A stretch of DNA of 64,000 bases, taken from contig JAVEYB010000001.1 of the NCBI GenBank assembly GCA_034003725.1, positions 90,466 to 154,465 on the forward strand, in the 5' to 3' direction. This DNA is from Candidatus Zixiibacteriota bacterium. GTDB taxonomy: Bacteria; Zixibacteria; MSB-5A5; GN15; FEB-12. Below are positions 28,501-37,776 of the stretch, piece after piece; within the stretch, counting starts at the first letter, position 1, and each line of letters starts with the position of its first letter. The translations under genes and the position numbers were made by a program. The notes under the pieces were generated by a model. That model was not told the DNA's origin and ran no database searches. It worked only from the letters and a program-made list of their open reading frames with translations.

Positions 28501-28594
28501 GGTCGGCGGGATATTGACATCGACCGCGCTGACGCTTCTGGTCTTGCCCGCGCTGTATGTGACGTTTGGCAGGCGGACGGAATCGGAGAGCTGA
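25526..28594 (+). CDS. CusA/CzcA-family heavy-metal RND efflux pump
   Basis: Protein of 1,022 residues, normal for HME-RND. TM1 after [24 protein letters not shown]; the family signature in TM4, [22 protein letters not shown], contains the proton-relay aspartates. Two large periplasmic loops and twelve helices are in order. The porter domain includes methionines such as [25 protein letters not shown], the position where CusA's metal-binding Met lies. The pump removes metal ions by proton antiport with CusB. No outer-membrane TolC/CusC-type gene is in the window, so that component must come from elsewhere. Confidence 0.95.
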   Translation: [1022 protein letters not shown]

Positions 28595-28669
28595 GGTATG
28601 GGCTACGCACGGCATATCACGTCTGAGTACAGTCGTGACCTACAGGTCCGCGAGCCGTATGCTGGGGGG

Positions 28670-30472
28670 TTACCGCTCGATCTTCAGGGCGGCGAGGAAC
28701 GCCTCCTGGGGGATTTCCACCGCGCCGATCTGCTTCATCCGCTTCTTGCCTTCCTTCTGGCGTTCGAGCAGTTTGCGCTTGCGCGTGATATCGCCGCCGT
28801 AGCACTTGGCGGTTACGTTTTTGCGAAGCGGACGAATGGTGGAACGACTCACGATCCGGCTGCCGATCGCCGCCTGCAAAACCACCTCGAACATCTGGCG
28901 CGGGATCAGCGTGCGGAGTTTGTCGCACAAGGCCAGCCCCCAGTTGTAGGCGCGGTCGCGGTGGATGATGGTGGACAGCGCATCGACCGGATCACTGTTG
29001 ACGAGAATGTCGAGCTTCACAAGGTCGGAGCGTTTGTAGTAGGGAATGCCGTAATCGAACGACGCGTACCCGCGCGTGACCGATTTGAGTTTGTCATAGA
29101 AGTCGAAAATGATCTCGGCCAGCGGGAAATGATACGTTATTGAAGCCCGTTCCGGCGAAATGTATTCGGTGTTTTTGTATTCGCCGCGCCGTTCGGTGCC
29201 CAGCTTCATGATCGAGCCGATATACTCGGACGGCACGATAATCTGCGACTCAACATACGGTTCCTCGACATGATCGATGATCTGGGTCGAAGGCATCTGG
29301 GCGGGATTGTCGACCGTGACCATCTCGCCGCTGGTCAGGTACACGTGGTACTCGACGTTGGGTACGGTGTTGATGATGGTCTGGCCGTACTCCCGCGAGA
29401 GGCGTTCGGTGATGATCTCCATATGGAGCAATCCGAGGAAGCCGACGCGGAATCCGAAACCGAGCGCGGTGGAAGATTCCGGCGTGAAGTGCAGCGACGC
29501 ATCGTTGAGTTTCAGGCGTTCGAGCGCTTCGCGCAGCTCCGTGAAATCCTCGGCCACCGCCGGATACAGCCCGGAAAACACCATCGGCTTGACATCGACA
29601 AATCCCTCGAGCGGTTCTTTGGCCGGGTGTCTTTCGGTGGTGACGGTGTCGCCGATCCGCGTATCGGCGACTTCGCGGATCGACGCGAAAAAATAGCCGA
29701 CATCGCCGGCTCCCAGCATGTCGATCGGCACACGCTGCAGGCGAAGGTATCCGACTTCATCGACCTCGAAGACTTTCTTGTTGGCGAAGAACTTGACCTT
29801 GTCGCCGGGCGAGATGGTGCCGTTGACGACGCGGATCAGGGGCATCACGCCGCGATAGCTGTCGAATACCGAGTCGAAAATCATGGCCTGCAGCGGCGCG
29901 GCGGGATCGCCTTTCGGCGGCGGCACGACCTTGACAATCCGTTCGAGCAACTCGTCGATCCCTATCCCTTCCTTGGCGGAACAGCGAAGCACCTCCTCGG
30001 GCTTGCAGCCGATCAGGTCGACAATCTCCGCGGCGACCCGGTCGGGGTCGGCGGTGGGCAGGTCGATCTTGTTGACGACCGGGATGATCTCGAGGTCGTT
30101 GTCCATCGCGAGGTACAGGTTGGACAACGTCTGCGCCTCGATTCCCTGCGCGGCGTCGACGACAAGGACGGCGCCCTCGCAGGCCGCCAGCGACCGCGAT
30201 ACCTCGTATGTGAAGTCGACGTGGCCGGGGGTATCGATCAGGTTCAGGCGGTAAACCTGGCCGTCGGACGCCTCGTAGACCATCCGAATGGCATGCGCCT
30301 TGATCGTGATGCCGCGCTCCTGCTCGAGATCCATCGAGTCCAGCACCTGTTTGCGCATCTCCCGCTCGGAGATGGTCCGGGTGTTCTGGAGCAGCCGGTC
30401 GGCAAGCGTCGATTTGCCGTGGTCGATGTGGGCGATAATCGAGAAGTTTCTTATTTTCGACGGATCGTGCAT
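28670..30472 (-). CDS. lepA: Elongation factor 4 (back-translocase LepA)
   Basis: Protein of 600 residues, full length. GTPase motifs: [14 protein letters not shown] (G1), GITIKA (G2), [11 protein letters not shown] (G3), NKIDLP (G4). The LepA-specific C-terminal domain is present ([26 protein letters not shown], [15 protein letters not shown], and [16 protein letters not shown] at the end). It binds the ribosome and assists translation under stress. Located downstream of cdaA, 111 bases apart, and convergent with cusA. Confidence 0.98.
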   Translation of the reverse strand: MHDPSKIRNFSIIAHIDHGKSTLADRLLQNTRTISEREMRKQVLDSMDLEQERGITIKAHAIRMVYEASDGQVYRLNLIDTPGHVDFTYEVSRSLAACEGAVLVVDAAQGIEAQTLSNLYLAMDNDLEIIPVVNKIDLPTADPDRVAAEIVDLIGCKPEEVLRCSAKEGIGIDELLERIVKVVPPPKGDPAAPLQAMIFDSVFDSYRGVMPLIRVVNGTISPGDKVKFFANKKVFEVDEVGYLRLQRVPIDMLGAGDVGYFFASIREVADTRIGDTVTTERHPAKEPLEGFVDVKPMVFSGLYPAVAEDFTELREALERLKLNDASLHFTPESSTALGFGFRVGFLGLLHMEIITERLSREYGQTIINTVPNVEYHVYLTSGEMVTVDNPAQMPSTQIIDHVEEPYVESQIIVPSEYIGSIMKLGTERRGEYKNTEYISPERASITYHFPLAEIIFDFYDKLKSVTRGYASFDYGIPYYKRSDLVKLDILVNSDPVDALSTIIHRDRAYNWGLALCDKLRTLIPRQMFEVVLQAAIGSRIVSRSTIRPLRKNVTAKCYGGDITRKRKLLERQKEGKKRMKQIGAVEIPQEAFLAALKIER

Positions 30473-30583
30473 TGTTGTCCCGGTGGTTCACTTCTTTCGT
30501 ACGCGTCCCGACGCGCGGGCGCGACCGTTCGAGCCTGCCATACTACCGTTTTTCCGATTAAAAGTCAATGGAATGATACAAGG

Positions 30584-31345
30584 TCAGCGGCGGAGCAATT
30601 CGGACAACCGGTCGCGGAACTCCTGTCGGGGGATGTCCGATTCGAGGATGCCGTCGTGCGCAAGCGACAGATGGTTGGTCTCTTCGGAGACGACAACGAC
30701 GACGGCATCGGAAACCTCGGACACGCCGATGGCGGCCTTGTGGCGCATGCCGTAGAGCTTGCGATAACGCGGGTTGGTGGTGAGCGGCAGTGAGGCGGCG
30801 GCGGCGACGATGAAGTCGCCCGAGACGATCACGGCGCCGTCGTGCAGCGGCGTATACGGCGTGAACAGAGTCACGAGCATCTCCGACGACAACGCGGCGT
30901 CGAGCGTCTTCCCCGTCTCGGAGTAATTGCGGAGGCCGGTGCGACGCTCGATGACGATCAGCCCGCCGTAGCCGAGTTCGGCCAGGCGCAGGGCGGCGCG
31001 GGAAACTTCCTCGAGCGCCTTGGAATGCTCGAGCGACACGAACATGCGGAAGAGTCGGTTCTGCCCGATATGGGCGAGCGCCCCGCGAAGTTCCGGCTGG
31101 AAGACGACCACCAGGACCAAAATACCGAACGTGCCGAGGGTGGAAAACAGATACGTCAGTCCTTCGAGCTGGAACCAGTACGAGATGAAGGCGATCGCGG
31201 CGATCAGCGACAGGCCGACGATAATCTGCGCGGAGCGGGTGCCTTTGGCCAGGCGCAGCATCTGGTAAATGATGAAGGACACGATCGCGACGTCGATCAG
31301 GTCCTTGAGCCCGAACTTGAGCATTTCGAATTGCAGGAAGGTCAT
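30584..31345 (-). CDS. cdaA: Diadenylate cyclase CdaA (DisA_N domain)
   Basis: Protein of 253 residues: three N-terminal membrane helices (DLIDVAIVSFIIYQMLRLA, QIIVGLSLIAAIAFISYWF, GTFGILVLVVVF), then the DAC domain with the DGA motif (YTPLHDGAVIVSGD) and a variant of the RHR motif, GMRHKAAIGVSE. It makes cyclic-di-AMP from two ATP. The Lys in place of the last Arg of RHR is a mild departure. The start overlaps the folP stop (ATGA). The CdaR partner is not adjacent. Confidence 0.93.
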   Translation of the reverse strand: MTFLQFEMLKFGLKDLIDVAIVSFIIYQMLRLAKGTRSAQIIVGLSLIAAIAFISYWFQLEGLTYLFSTLGTFGILVLVVVFQPELRGALAHIGQNRLFRMFVSLEHSKALEEVSRAALRLAELGYGGLIVIERRTGLRNYSETGKTLDAALSSEMLVTLFTPYTPLHDGAVIVSGDFIVAAAASLPLTTNPRYRKLYGMRHKAAIGVSEVSDAVVVVVSEETNHLSLAHDGILESDIPRQEFRDRLSELLRR

Positions 31346-32223
31346 GTCTCGGTCCGAATCGCCTGCACCACTTTGAGCGCTTCCACCGTTTCAGCGACAT
31401 CGTGCACCCGCACGATATCCGCCCCGTTGAGCACGGCCATCACGGCGGCGGCAATCGATCCGCCGAGCCGCGTATGGGCCGGTTCACCGGTCGGATGCAG
31501 CATGTCGATAAATCGTTTCCGCGACGCCCCGACGAGCAGCGGCAGTCCGAAAGTCGCCAGTTCGTCCAGGCGGGCGAATATATCAAGATTATCGACCAGA
31601 CGCTTGCCGAACCCGATACCGGGATCGAGGATAATTCGGGACCGGTCAATCCCGCGGGTCTCGGCGTAACTGATGCGTTGTTCGAAAAAACGTCTTATCT
31701 CTCCCACACAGTCTTCGTAGCGCGGCTGAACCTGCATGGTTTTGGGCTCTCCGAGCATGTGCATGAGCACGACCGGGGCCGCCGTTTTCTTAAGGACCGT
31801 CGCCATGTCGGGATCGCGGCGGAGGGCGGTTACGTCGTTGACAATATCCGCTCCGGCATCCAGCGCGCGAGCCGCGACGACCGCCTTGGAGGTATCGATC
31901 GAAATGGGCGTTTTGGTTTGCCGGCGGACCGCCTCAATAACCGGCAGAACCCGTTCCAGTTCAAGCTCGAGGGACACCGGATCAGCGCCGGGCCGGGTGG
32001 ATTCGCCACCGATGTCGATTATGTCGGCGCCCTCGCCGTCGAGCCGGAGCGCATGCTCGCAGGCGGTCCGTGAATCGGCGAACTGCCCACCGTCCGAAAA
32101 CGAGTCCGGCGTCACGTTGACCACACCCATAACCAGCGGCCGGGACAGCTCCAGCTGCCTGCCGTCGGCCAGCCGGATGACCGGTTTCCGTTCGGGCTGA
32201 CGTGTGAGTACCTGTTTGGTCAT
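31342..32223 (-). CDS. folP: Dihydropteroate synthase
   Basis: Protein of 293 residues. LVMGVVNVTPDSFSDGGQF is the first DHPS signature, DIIDIGGESTRPGA the second; further VNDVTA, VVLMHMLGEPKTMQ and ILDPGIGFGKR match the pterin-binding barrel, and GASRKRFI carries the Lys/Arg loop. It condenses p-aminobenzoate with the pterin diphosphate in folate synthesis. It follows ftsH, but a terminator lies between, so it may have its own promoter. Confidence 0.97.
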   Translation of the reverse strand: MTKQVLTRQPERKPVIRLADGRQLELSRPLVMGVVNVTPDSFSDGGQFADSRTACEHALRLDGEGADIIDIGGESTRPGADPVSLELELERVLPVIEAVRRQTKTPISIDTSKAVVAARALDAGADIVNDVTALRRDPDMATVLKKTAAPVVLMHMLGEPKTMQVQPRYEDCVGEIRRFFEQRISYAETRGIDRSRIILDPGIGFGKRLVDNLDIFARLDELATFGLPLLVGASRKRFIDMLHPTGEPAHTRLGGSIAAAVMAVLNGADIVRVHDVAETVEALKVVQAIRTET

Positions 32224-32303
32224 AGCCGCTCTCGTTTGTGATCGGTCACATTCACATATAGCGAAAACAGGGCGGTCAATTCAAGATTGATTTTGGATCC
32301 GCG

Positions 32304-32336
32304 AAAAAAAACGGGGCGATCGATACGATCACCCCG
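32304..32336 (-). terminator. Intrinsic terminator downstream of ftsH
   Basis: Reading the minus strand, an 11-bp stem (32336-32326 with 32322-32312, one G-U) with a 3-base loop is followed by eight U (A-run at 32304-32311). It separates tilS-hpt-ftsH from folP-cdaA. Confidence 0.85.
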
Positions 32337-32361
32337 TCGGAACCTGTCGTATGGTCCGCCG

Positions 32362-34371
<2,010 letters not shown>

Positions 34372-34409
34372 GGCCGAAAGATTCGGCCCCTGGTCACGAT
34401 ATCGTCACC

Positions 34410-34964
34410 TTATCGCGATTCGCTTACCCGTCCGATATAAGGCAGGTTGCGATACTTTTGCGTGTTGTCGAGTCCGTAGCCGACCACGAACTCGTTTCCA
34501 AGTTTGAAGCCCTTGTACTTCAGCTCGATTTTGGGCCGATGTGCGCTGGGCTTGTCTAAGAGGGTAACAATCTCCATCGAGGCCGGTTCCAGTTGCTTGA
34601 GCCGCTGCGCGATACGCGACACGGTTCGTCCGGTCTCGACAATCCCTTCGACGATCAGCAAATCACGACCGTGCAGGTCAATGGTCATGGCATCGGCGAT
34701 CTCGATGTTTTTGTCCTGGCGTGCGCCCTTGCGATACGACGCCGCCGAGATGAACTCCACTTCCACCGGCAGGTTGATGTTGCGGATGAGATCGGCAAGA
34801 AACACCGTACAGCCTTTCAGTACACCGACGACAACCGGTTCGCGGCCGGCGTAATCGCGGGTGATTTGCAGGCCCAGTTCTTTCACGCGACGCTGGATTT
34901 TGTCTTCGTCGATCAGCAGCTCAATCGGCTGGTACAGCGGTCGTCTTTGCGATACGGGCGTCAA
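34410..34964 (-). CDS. hpt: Hypoxanthine phosphoribosyltransferase
   Basis: Protein of 184 residues. The PRPP-binding motif is DLLIVEGIVETGRT, where the usual ED/DD pair before I/VDTG is changed to VEGIVETG (one acidic residue kept in each position), and the flexible-loop residues VGVLKGCTVFLADLIR match HGPRT. The start is TTG at 34964, supported by AGGAAGG about 9 bases upstream, so the first 44 bases overlap tilS. Salvages hypoxanthine/guanine. Confidence 0.93.
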   Translation of the reverse strand: MTPVSQRRPLYQPIELLIDEDKIQRRVKELGLQITRDYAGREPVVVGVLKGCTVFLADLIRNINLPVEVEFISAASYRKGARQDKNIEIADAMTIDLHGRDLLIVEGIVETGRTVSRIAQRLKQLEPASMEIVTLLDKPSAHRPKIELKYKGFKLGNEFVVGYGLDNTQKYRNLPYIGRVSESR

Positions 34965-36327
34965 TTCTCAGTACCTTCCTCGTTGCAGCCGTTATCTTTA
35001 CACGGTCGTCCACTTCGTATCCCACGAGCCACACGATCCCTTTTGCGTCGCACACCACCAGGACCTCATCGCGCAGCGCCACCGGCGCTTTCCGATCGGT
35101 CAGGTAATCTCCGACTTTTTTCCGTCCGCGCATTCCCAACGGGCGGAACCGGTCGCCGGGACGGATCGAGCGGACGACAAGCGGTCCGGCAACGCAGTCC
35201 CGGTCGATCAGAATCGAGTGTGACCGACGCCGTTTATCGACCTTCGGCGTCCGCTTAGCCGGCTCAACCACACGGAAGGTGATCGCCGGATTCGCCAAAC
35301 GAATCGAATCGCCGACCGGCAATTCAGTGTGCACGACGGCGTTTTCGTTGCGGCGCAGGATGATACAGTCTGCGGGGACAAAAAGCGCGCGGATCCCATC
35401 GGGCAGGCTCAGGGCCGCCGACGGCTGCTGGCAGAAGCGGTCGAGGCGTTCAATCACTTCACGGTCGGGCGCTTCCGTTCGTCCTGACACAAACTGGCAG
35501 CAGCGTCGCAACAATCTTCGTCGTAACACCTTATCATAACGGAGGTAAGCTGTCCGTGCAAGTTGAATCTTCCCTCCTGTGGTAACCGATGCGCATCGTC
35601 GCAGCGCCAACAGCATGTACCGATTAAGCAGGCGCTCTTCATCGGCCAGGAGTTCCGCGGTCGACAACAACGCGCGCTCAACCGACGGATTCAGGCGCTC
35701 GCGGATCGCCGGAAGGAGTCTGGTCCGAATGAAGTTCCGGGCGTACTGAGGGCTGTCGTTAGTGCGATCGTGGCACCAGCTGAGTCCGGCGTCTTTCAGA
35801 TACGAGAGAATGTCCTCGCGCGGTGTCTCAAGCAGGGGCCGGATGATCCTTCCCCGCTTCACCGGAATACCGAGCAGACCGGTTCGCCCCGCGCCCCGGA
35901 GAAAGCGGAACAGAATGGTCTCGACCTGGTCGTCCGCCTGATGTCCCACCGCAACGCGGTCGTAGTCATCGGCCTCAGCAATTGCGTCGAACACCCCGTA
36001 GCGGAATTCTCGCGCCGTTTCTTCGATACCCTTTTTTTCGGCTTTGGCCAGTGACGGGATATCTTCGACTACAATCGTGATGTCGACTTCCAGCGTATCG
36101 CACAGCGACTGGCAGAAGCGGGCTTCGATCGCGGCGGCGCGGCGGCGGATCTGGTGATTGACATAAACGGCCCCGAGGGTAAGATCGAGGCTGTCGCGAA
36201 GTCGCGTGAGCAGGTGCAGCAGGGCGACCGAGTCCGGCCCGCCCGACAGCGCCACCAGAACAGCATCGCCGGGAGCGATCAACGCATGACGGGCGATAAC
36301 CTCTTTGCACTGTTCGAGCAGATCCAT
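34921..36327 (-). CDS. tilS: tRNA(Ile)-lysidine synthetase
   Basis: About 468 residues. The PP-loop motif VLVALSGGPDSVALLHLL is at the N-terminus, and the tRNA-contacting GHQADDQVETILFRFLRGAG region follows. A TilS C-terminal substrate-binding domain ends in the RRKVGDYLTDRKAPVALRD stretch (the usual LKKLFQE pattern). It converts C34 of tRNA(Ile) to lysidine. ATG 36327 is preferred over an upstream GTG at 36342. It opens the tilS-hpt-ftsH run. Confidence 0.96.
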   Translation of the reverse strand: MDLLEQCKEVIARHALIAPGDAVLVALSGGPDSVALLHLLTRLRDSLDLTLGAVYVNHQIRRRAAAIEARFCQSLCDTLEVDITIVVEDIPSLAKAEKKGIEETAREFRYGVFDAIAEADDYDRVAVGHQADDQVETILFRFLRGAGRTGLLGIPVKRGRIIRPLLETPREDILSYLKDAGLSWCHDRTNDSPQYARNFIRTRLLPAIRERLNPSVERALLSTAELLADEERLLNRYMLLALRRCASVTTGGKIQLARTAYLRYDKVLRRRLLRRCCQFVSGRTEAPDREVIERLDRFCQQPSAALSLPDGIRALFVPADCIILRRNENAVVHTELPVGDSIRLANPAITFRVVEPAKRTPKVDKRRRSHSILIDRDCVAGPLVVRSIRPGDRFRPLGMRGRKKVGDYLTDRKAPVALRDEVLVVCDAKGIVWLVGYEVDDRVKITAATRKVLRIDARIAKTTAVPAD

Positions 36328-36582
36328 ACAGGGATAATACACGTCCCGGCCGGGAATGCCATCATAAACTGAGATCGGCGGATTTCACATAGAATCAGAG
36401 TCATTGACTGGCGAATCCATTTTCGTATACTGGAAGTAGGATTGGTCTGTCTCGCACATGTCTGAGACTGGTTCCGGTACTTACCGCAACTCACCTCAGT
36501 GATCTCCACACACCACCCGGTCTGCAGCCTCAGGTACGGATTAATACCATCGGTAACCGCAATCAAATATGGGAGGTTGATT

Positions 36583-37341
36583 GTGAACGTGATCAAGTTC
36601 ATAGCCATTGGAATCGGTATCCTCGGCATCGGTGCGCTACCGGTCGCAGCCCAACCCTCGGGAACATACGACTGGTGCGGCACGCTGGAGGACTTTGAAG
36701 GTTGTGTGGCGATGTATGCCATCTGGCCCGGTCCCATGGGACCGGTCGTGCTGACCGAGTACGGCGGTTTCGGGCCCGGCGACCAGGTGCACGTGGTCGG
36801 CGAGTACAACGGGCAGTTTGCCATTTGCGGCGGGTTTGAGGACGTCCCCGTGGTCGCCGTCACCACCATAGAGCCTTGTGCGCTCGACTACTGCGGCGAC
36901 CTGTTCGAGTACCGGGGATGCCTGTTGTTCAATAACCGCGAGGGGGAGTTGTACGGCCTCTCGAACTATGGATCGTACGGCGCCGGGGATGTCGTCCGCG
37001 TGACGGGGAACTTCGTTGCCGGATACCAAGTAGTGTGCGACGGAGGAGCACGGTTTGCGCTGATGGACGTAGCAACCATTGAGCCCTGCCAACTGGAGTC
37101 GTGCTGTCGCGGCGTGGTAGATGGAGACCTGACCGGCGATGGCTCATGCGATTTGTCCGACCTGATGTGTTTCACGGCGTTCCTGTTTGTGTGGCCGCCC
37201 GATTCCGAGTGCTGTATGGATGAAGCCAACGTCAATGGCGATGCGGCGGGGACGATAGACCTGAGTGATCTTATCTATCTGGTCAACTTCGTGTTTCTCG
37301 GCGGTCCGGCCCCGCATCCTCTGCCGTGCACCGGGCAGTAG
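36583..37341 (+). CDS. Secreted protein with dockerin-like C-terminus
   Basis: About 252 residues from the GTG at 36583, which has GGAGG 6 bases upstream; sequence upstream of it is not signal-like. Signal peptide VNVIKFIAIGIGILGIGALPVAAQ. Then two or three cysteine-containing repeats (DWCGTLEDFEGCVAMY, DYCGDLFEYRGCLLFNN, each ending in a VATIEPC-like TIEPC), and a C-terminal pair of Ca-binding dockerin-like loops: GDLTGDGSCDLSDLMCF and VNGDAAGTIDLSDLIYLVNF. The repeats share a GD/GAGDxVxVTG layout. Probably a secreted, Ca-stabilised surface protein. Confidence 0.8.
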   Translation: MNVIKFIAIGIGILGIGALPVAAQPSGTYDWCGTLEDFEGCVAMYAIWPGPMGPVVLTEYGGFGPGDQVHVVGEYNGQFAICGGFEDVPVVAVTTIEPCALDYCGDLFEYRGCLLFNNREGELYGLSNYGSYGAGDVVRVTGNFVAGYQVVCDGGARFALMDVATIEPCQLESCCRGVVDGDLTGDGSCDLSDLMCFTAFLFVWPPDSECCMDEANVNGDAAGTIDLSDLIYLVNFVFLGGPAPHPLPCTGQ

Positions 37342-37360
37342 GACGCACGGAAATTCGACA

Positions 37361-37389
37361 TTGACGCGCGTGTGATCCTGCTCTACATT
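37361..37389 (+). promoter_or_regulatory. Promoter of the putative ncRNA gene
   Basis: TTGACG (37361-37366), 17-base spacer, TACATT (37384-37389). Transcription would begin near 37396, with no coding gene before the terminator at 37666-37696. Confidence 0.55.
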
Positions 37390-37395
37390 TGAGGA

Positions 37396-37696
37396 TGTAG
37401 CAAGGGAACGGCATCATGGCCGCTGTTCGGCACTATGCCGATACGGCGACAACAGGCAACTGACTCTTGTGTTTTTCACTCCGTCGTTCGCAATCCGTGC
37501 GGAGCGGCGGTTGGCGCGAGGGGCCAAGGAGTTTTTCGGGGCCAGACGGGCAGGCAGCAGCGCAGCCCGGAGCAATGAGACACGAGATGCAGGCGTGAGC
37601 CGACCGGGCGACAGGCGGTCGGCGCAACAGGGGCTGATGCCTGTTGATAAGACCATCCCAACGGGAAAGACCGGCGGTCCGGCCGGTCTTTTTTTT
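37396..37696 (+). ncRNA. Putative structured non-coding RNA of about 300 nt (family unknown)
   Basis: The stretch has its own promoter, several good hairpins and an intrinsic terminator, and no convincing protein. Hairpins: a two-part stem at 37409-37440 (CGGCAT/ATGCCG outside, GCCG/CGGC inside); TTGGC/GCCAA at 37511-37527; an 8-bp stem 37599-37606/37616-37623; a 7-bp stem 37625-37631/37640-37646; then the terminator. CAACAGG occurs twice (37450-37456 and 37625-37631), and both copies could pair with CCTGTTG at 37640-37646, so alternative folds are possible. I checked for RNase P, tmRNA (tag and T-arm) and SRP motifs by eye and did not find them. Confidence 0.5.
37666..37696 (+). terminator. 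Intrinsic terminator of the putative ncRNA
   Basis: A 10-bp stem AAAGACCGGC (37666-37675) / GCCGGTCTTT (37682-37691) with a 6-base loop continues into a run of T to 37696. Confidence 0.85.
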
Positions 37697-37721
37697 GGGT
37701 CCTCGCCGGACGACTCCCCAC

Positions 37722-37750
37722 TTGACCGCCCTGGGGAGAGGGTCTATATT
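37722..37750 (+). promoter_or_regulatory. purL promoter
   Basis: TTGACC (37722-37727), 17 bases, TATATT (37745-37750), about 26 bases before the purL ATG. It lies just after the ncRNA terminator, so purL is transcribed independently. Confidence 0.65.
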
Positions 37751-37776
37751 CAGGCTTCTTTTCAAGGAGACCAATC

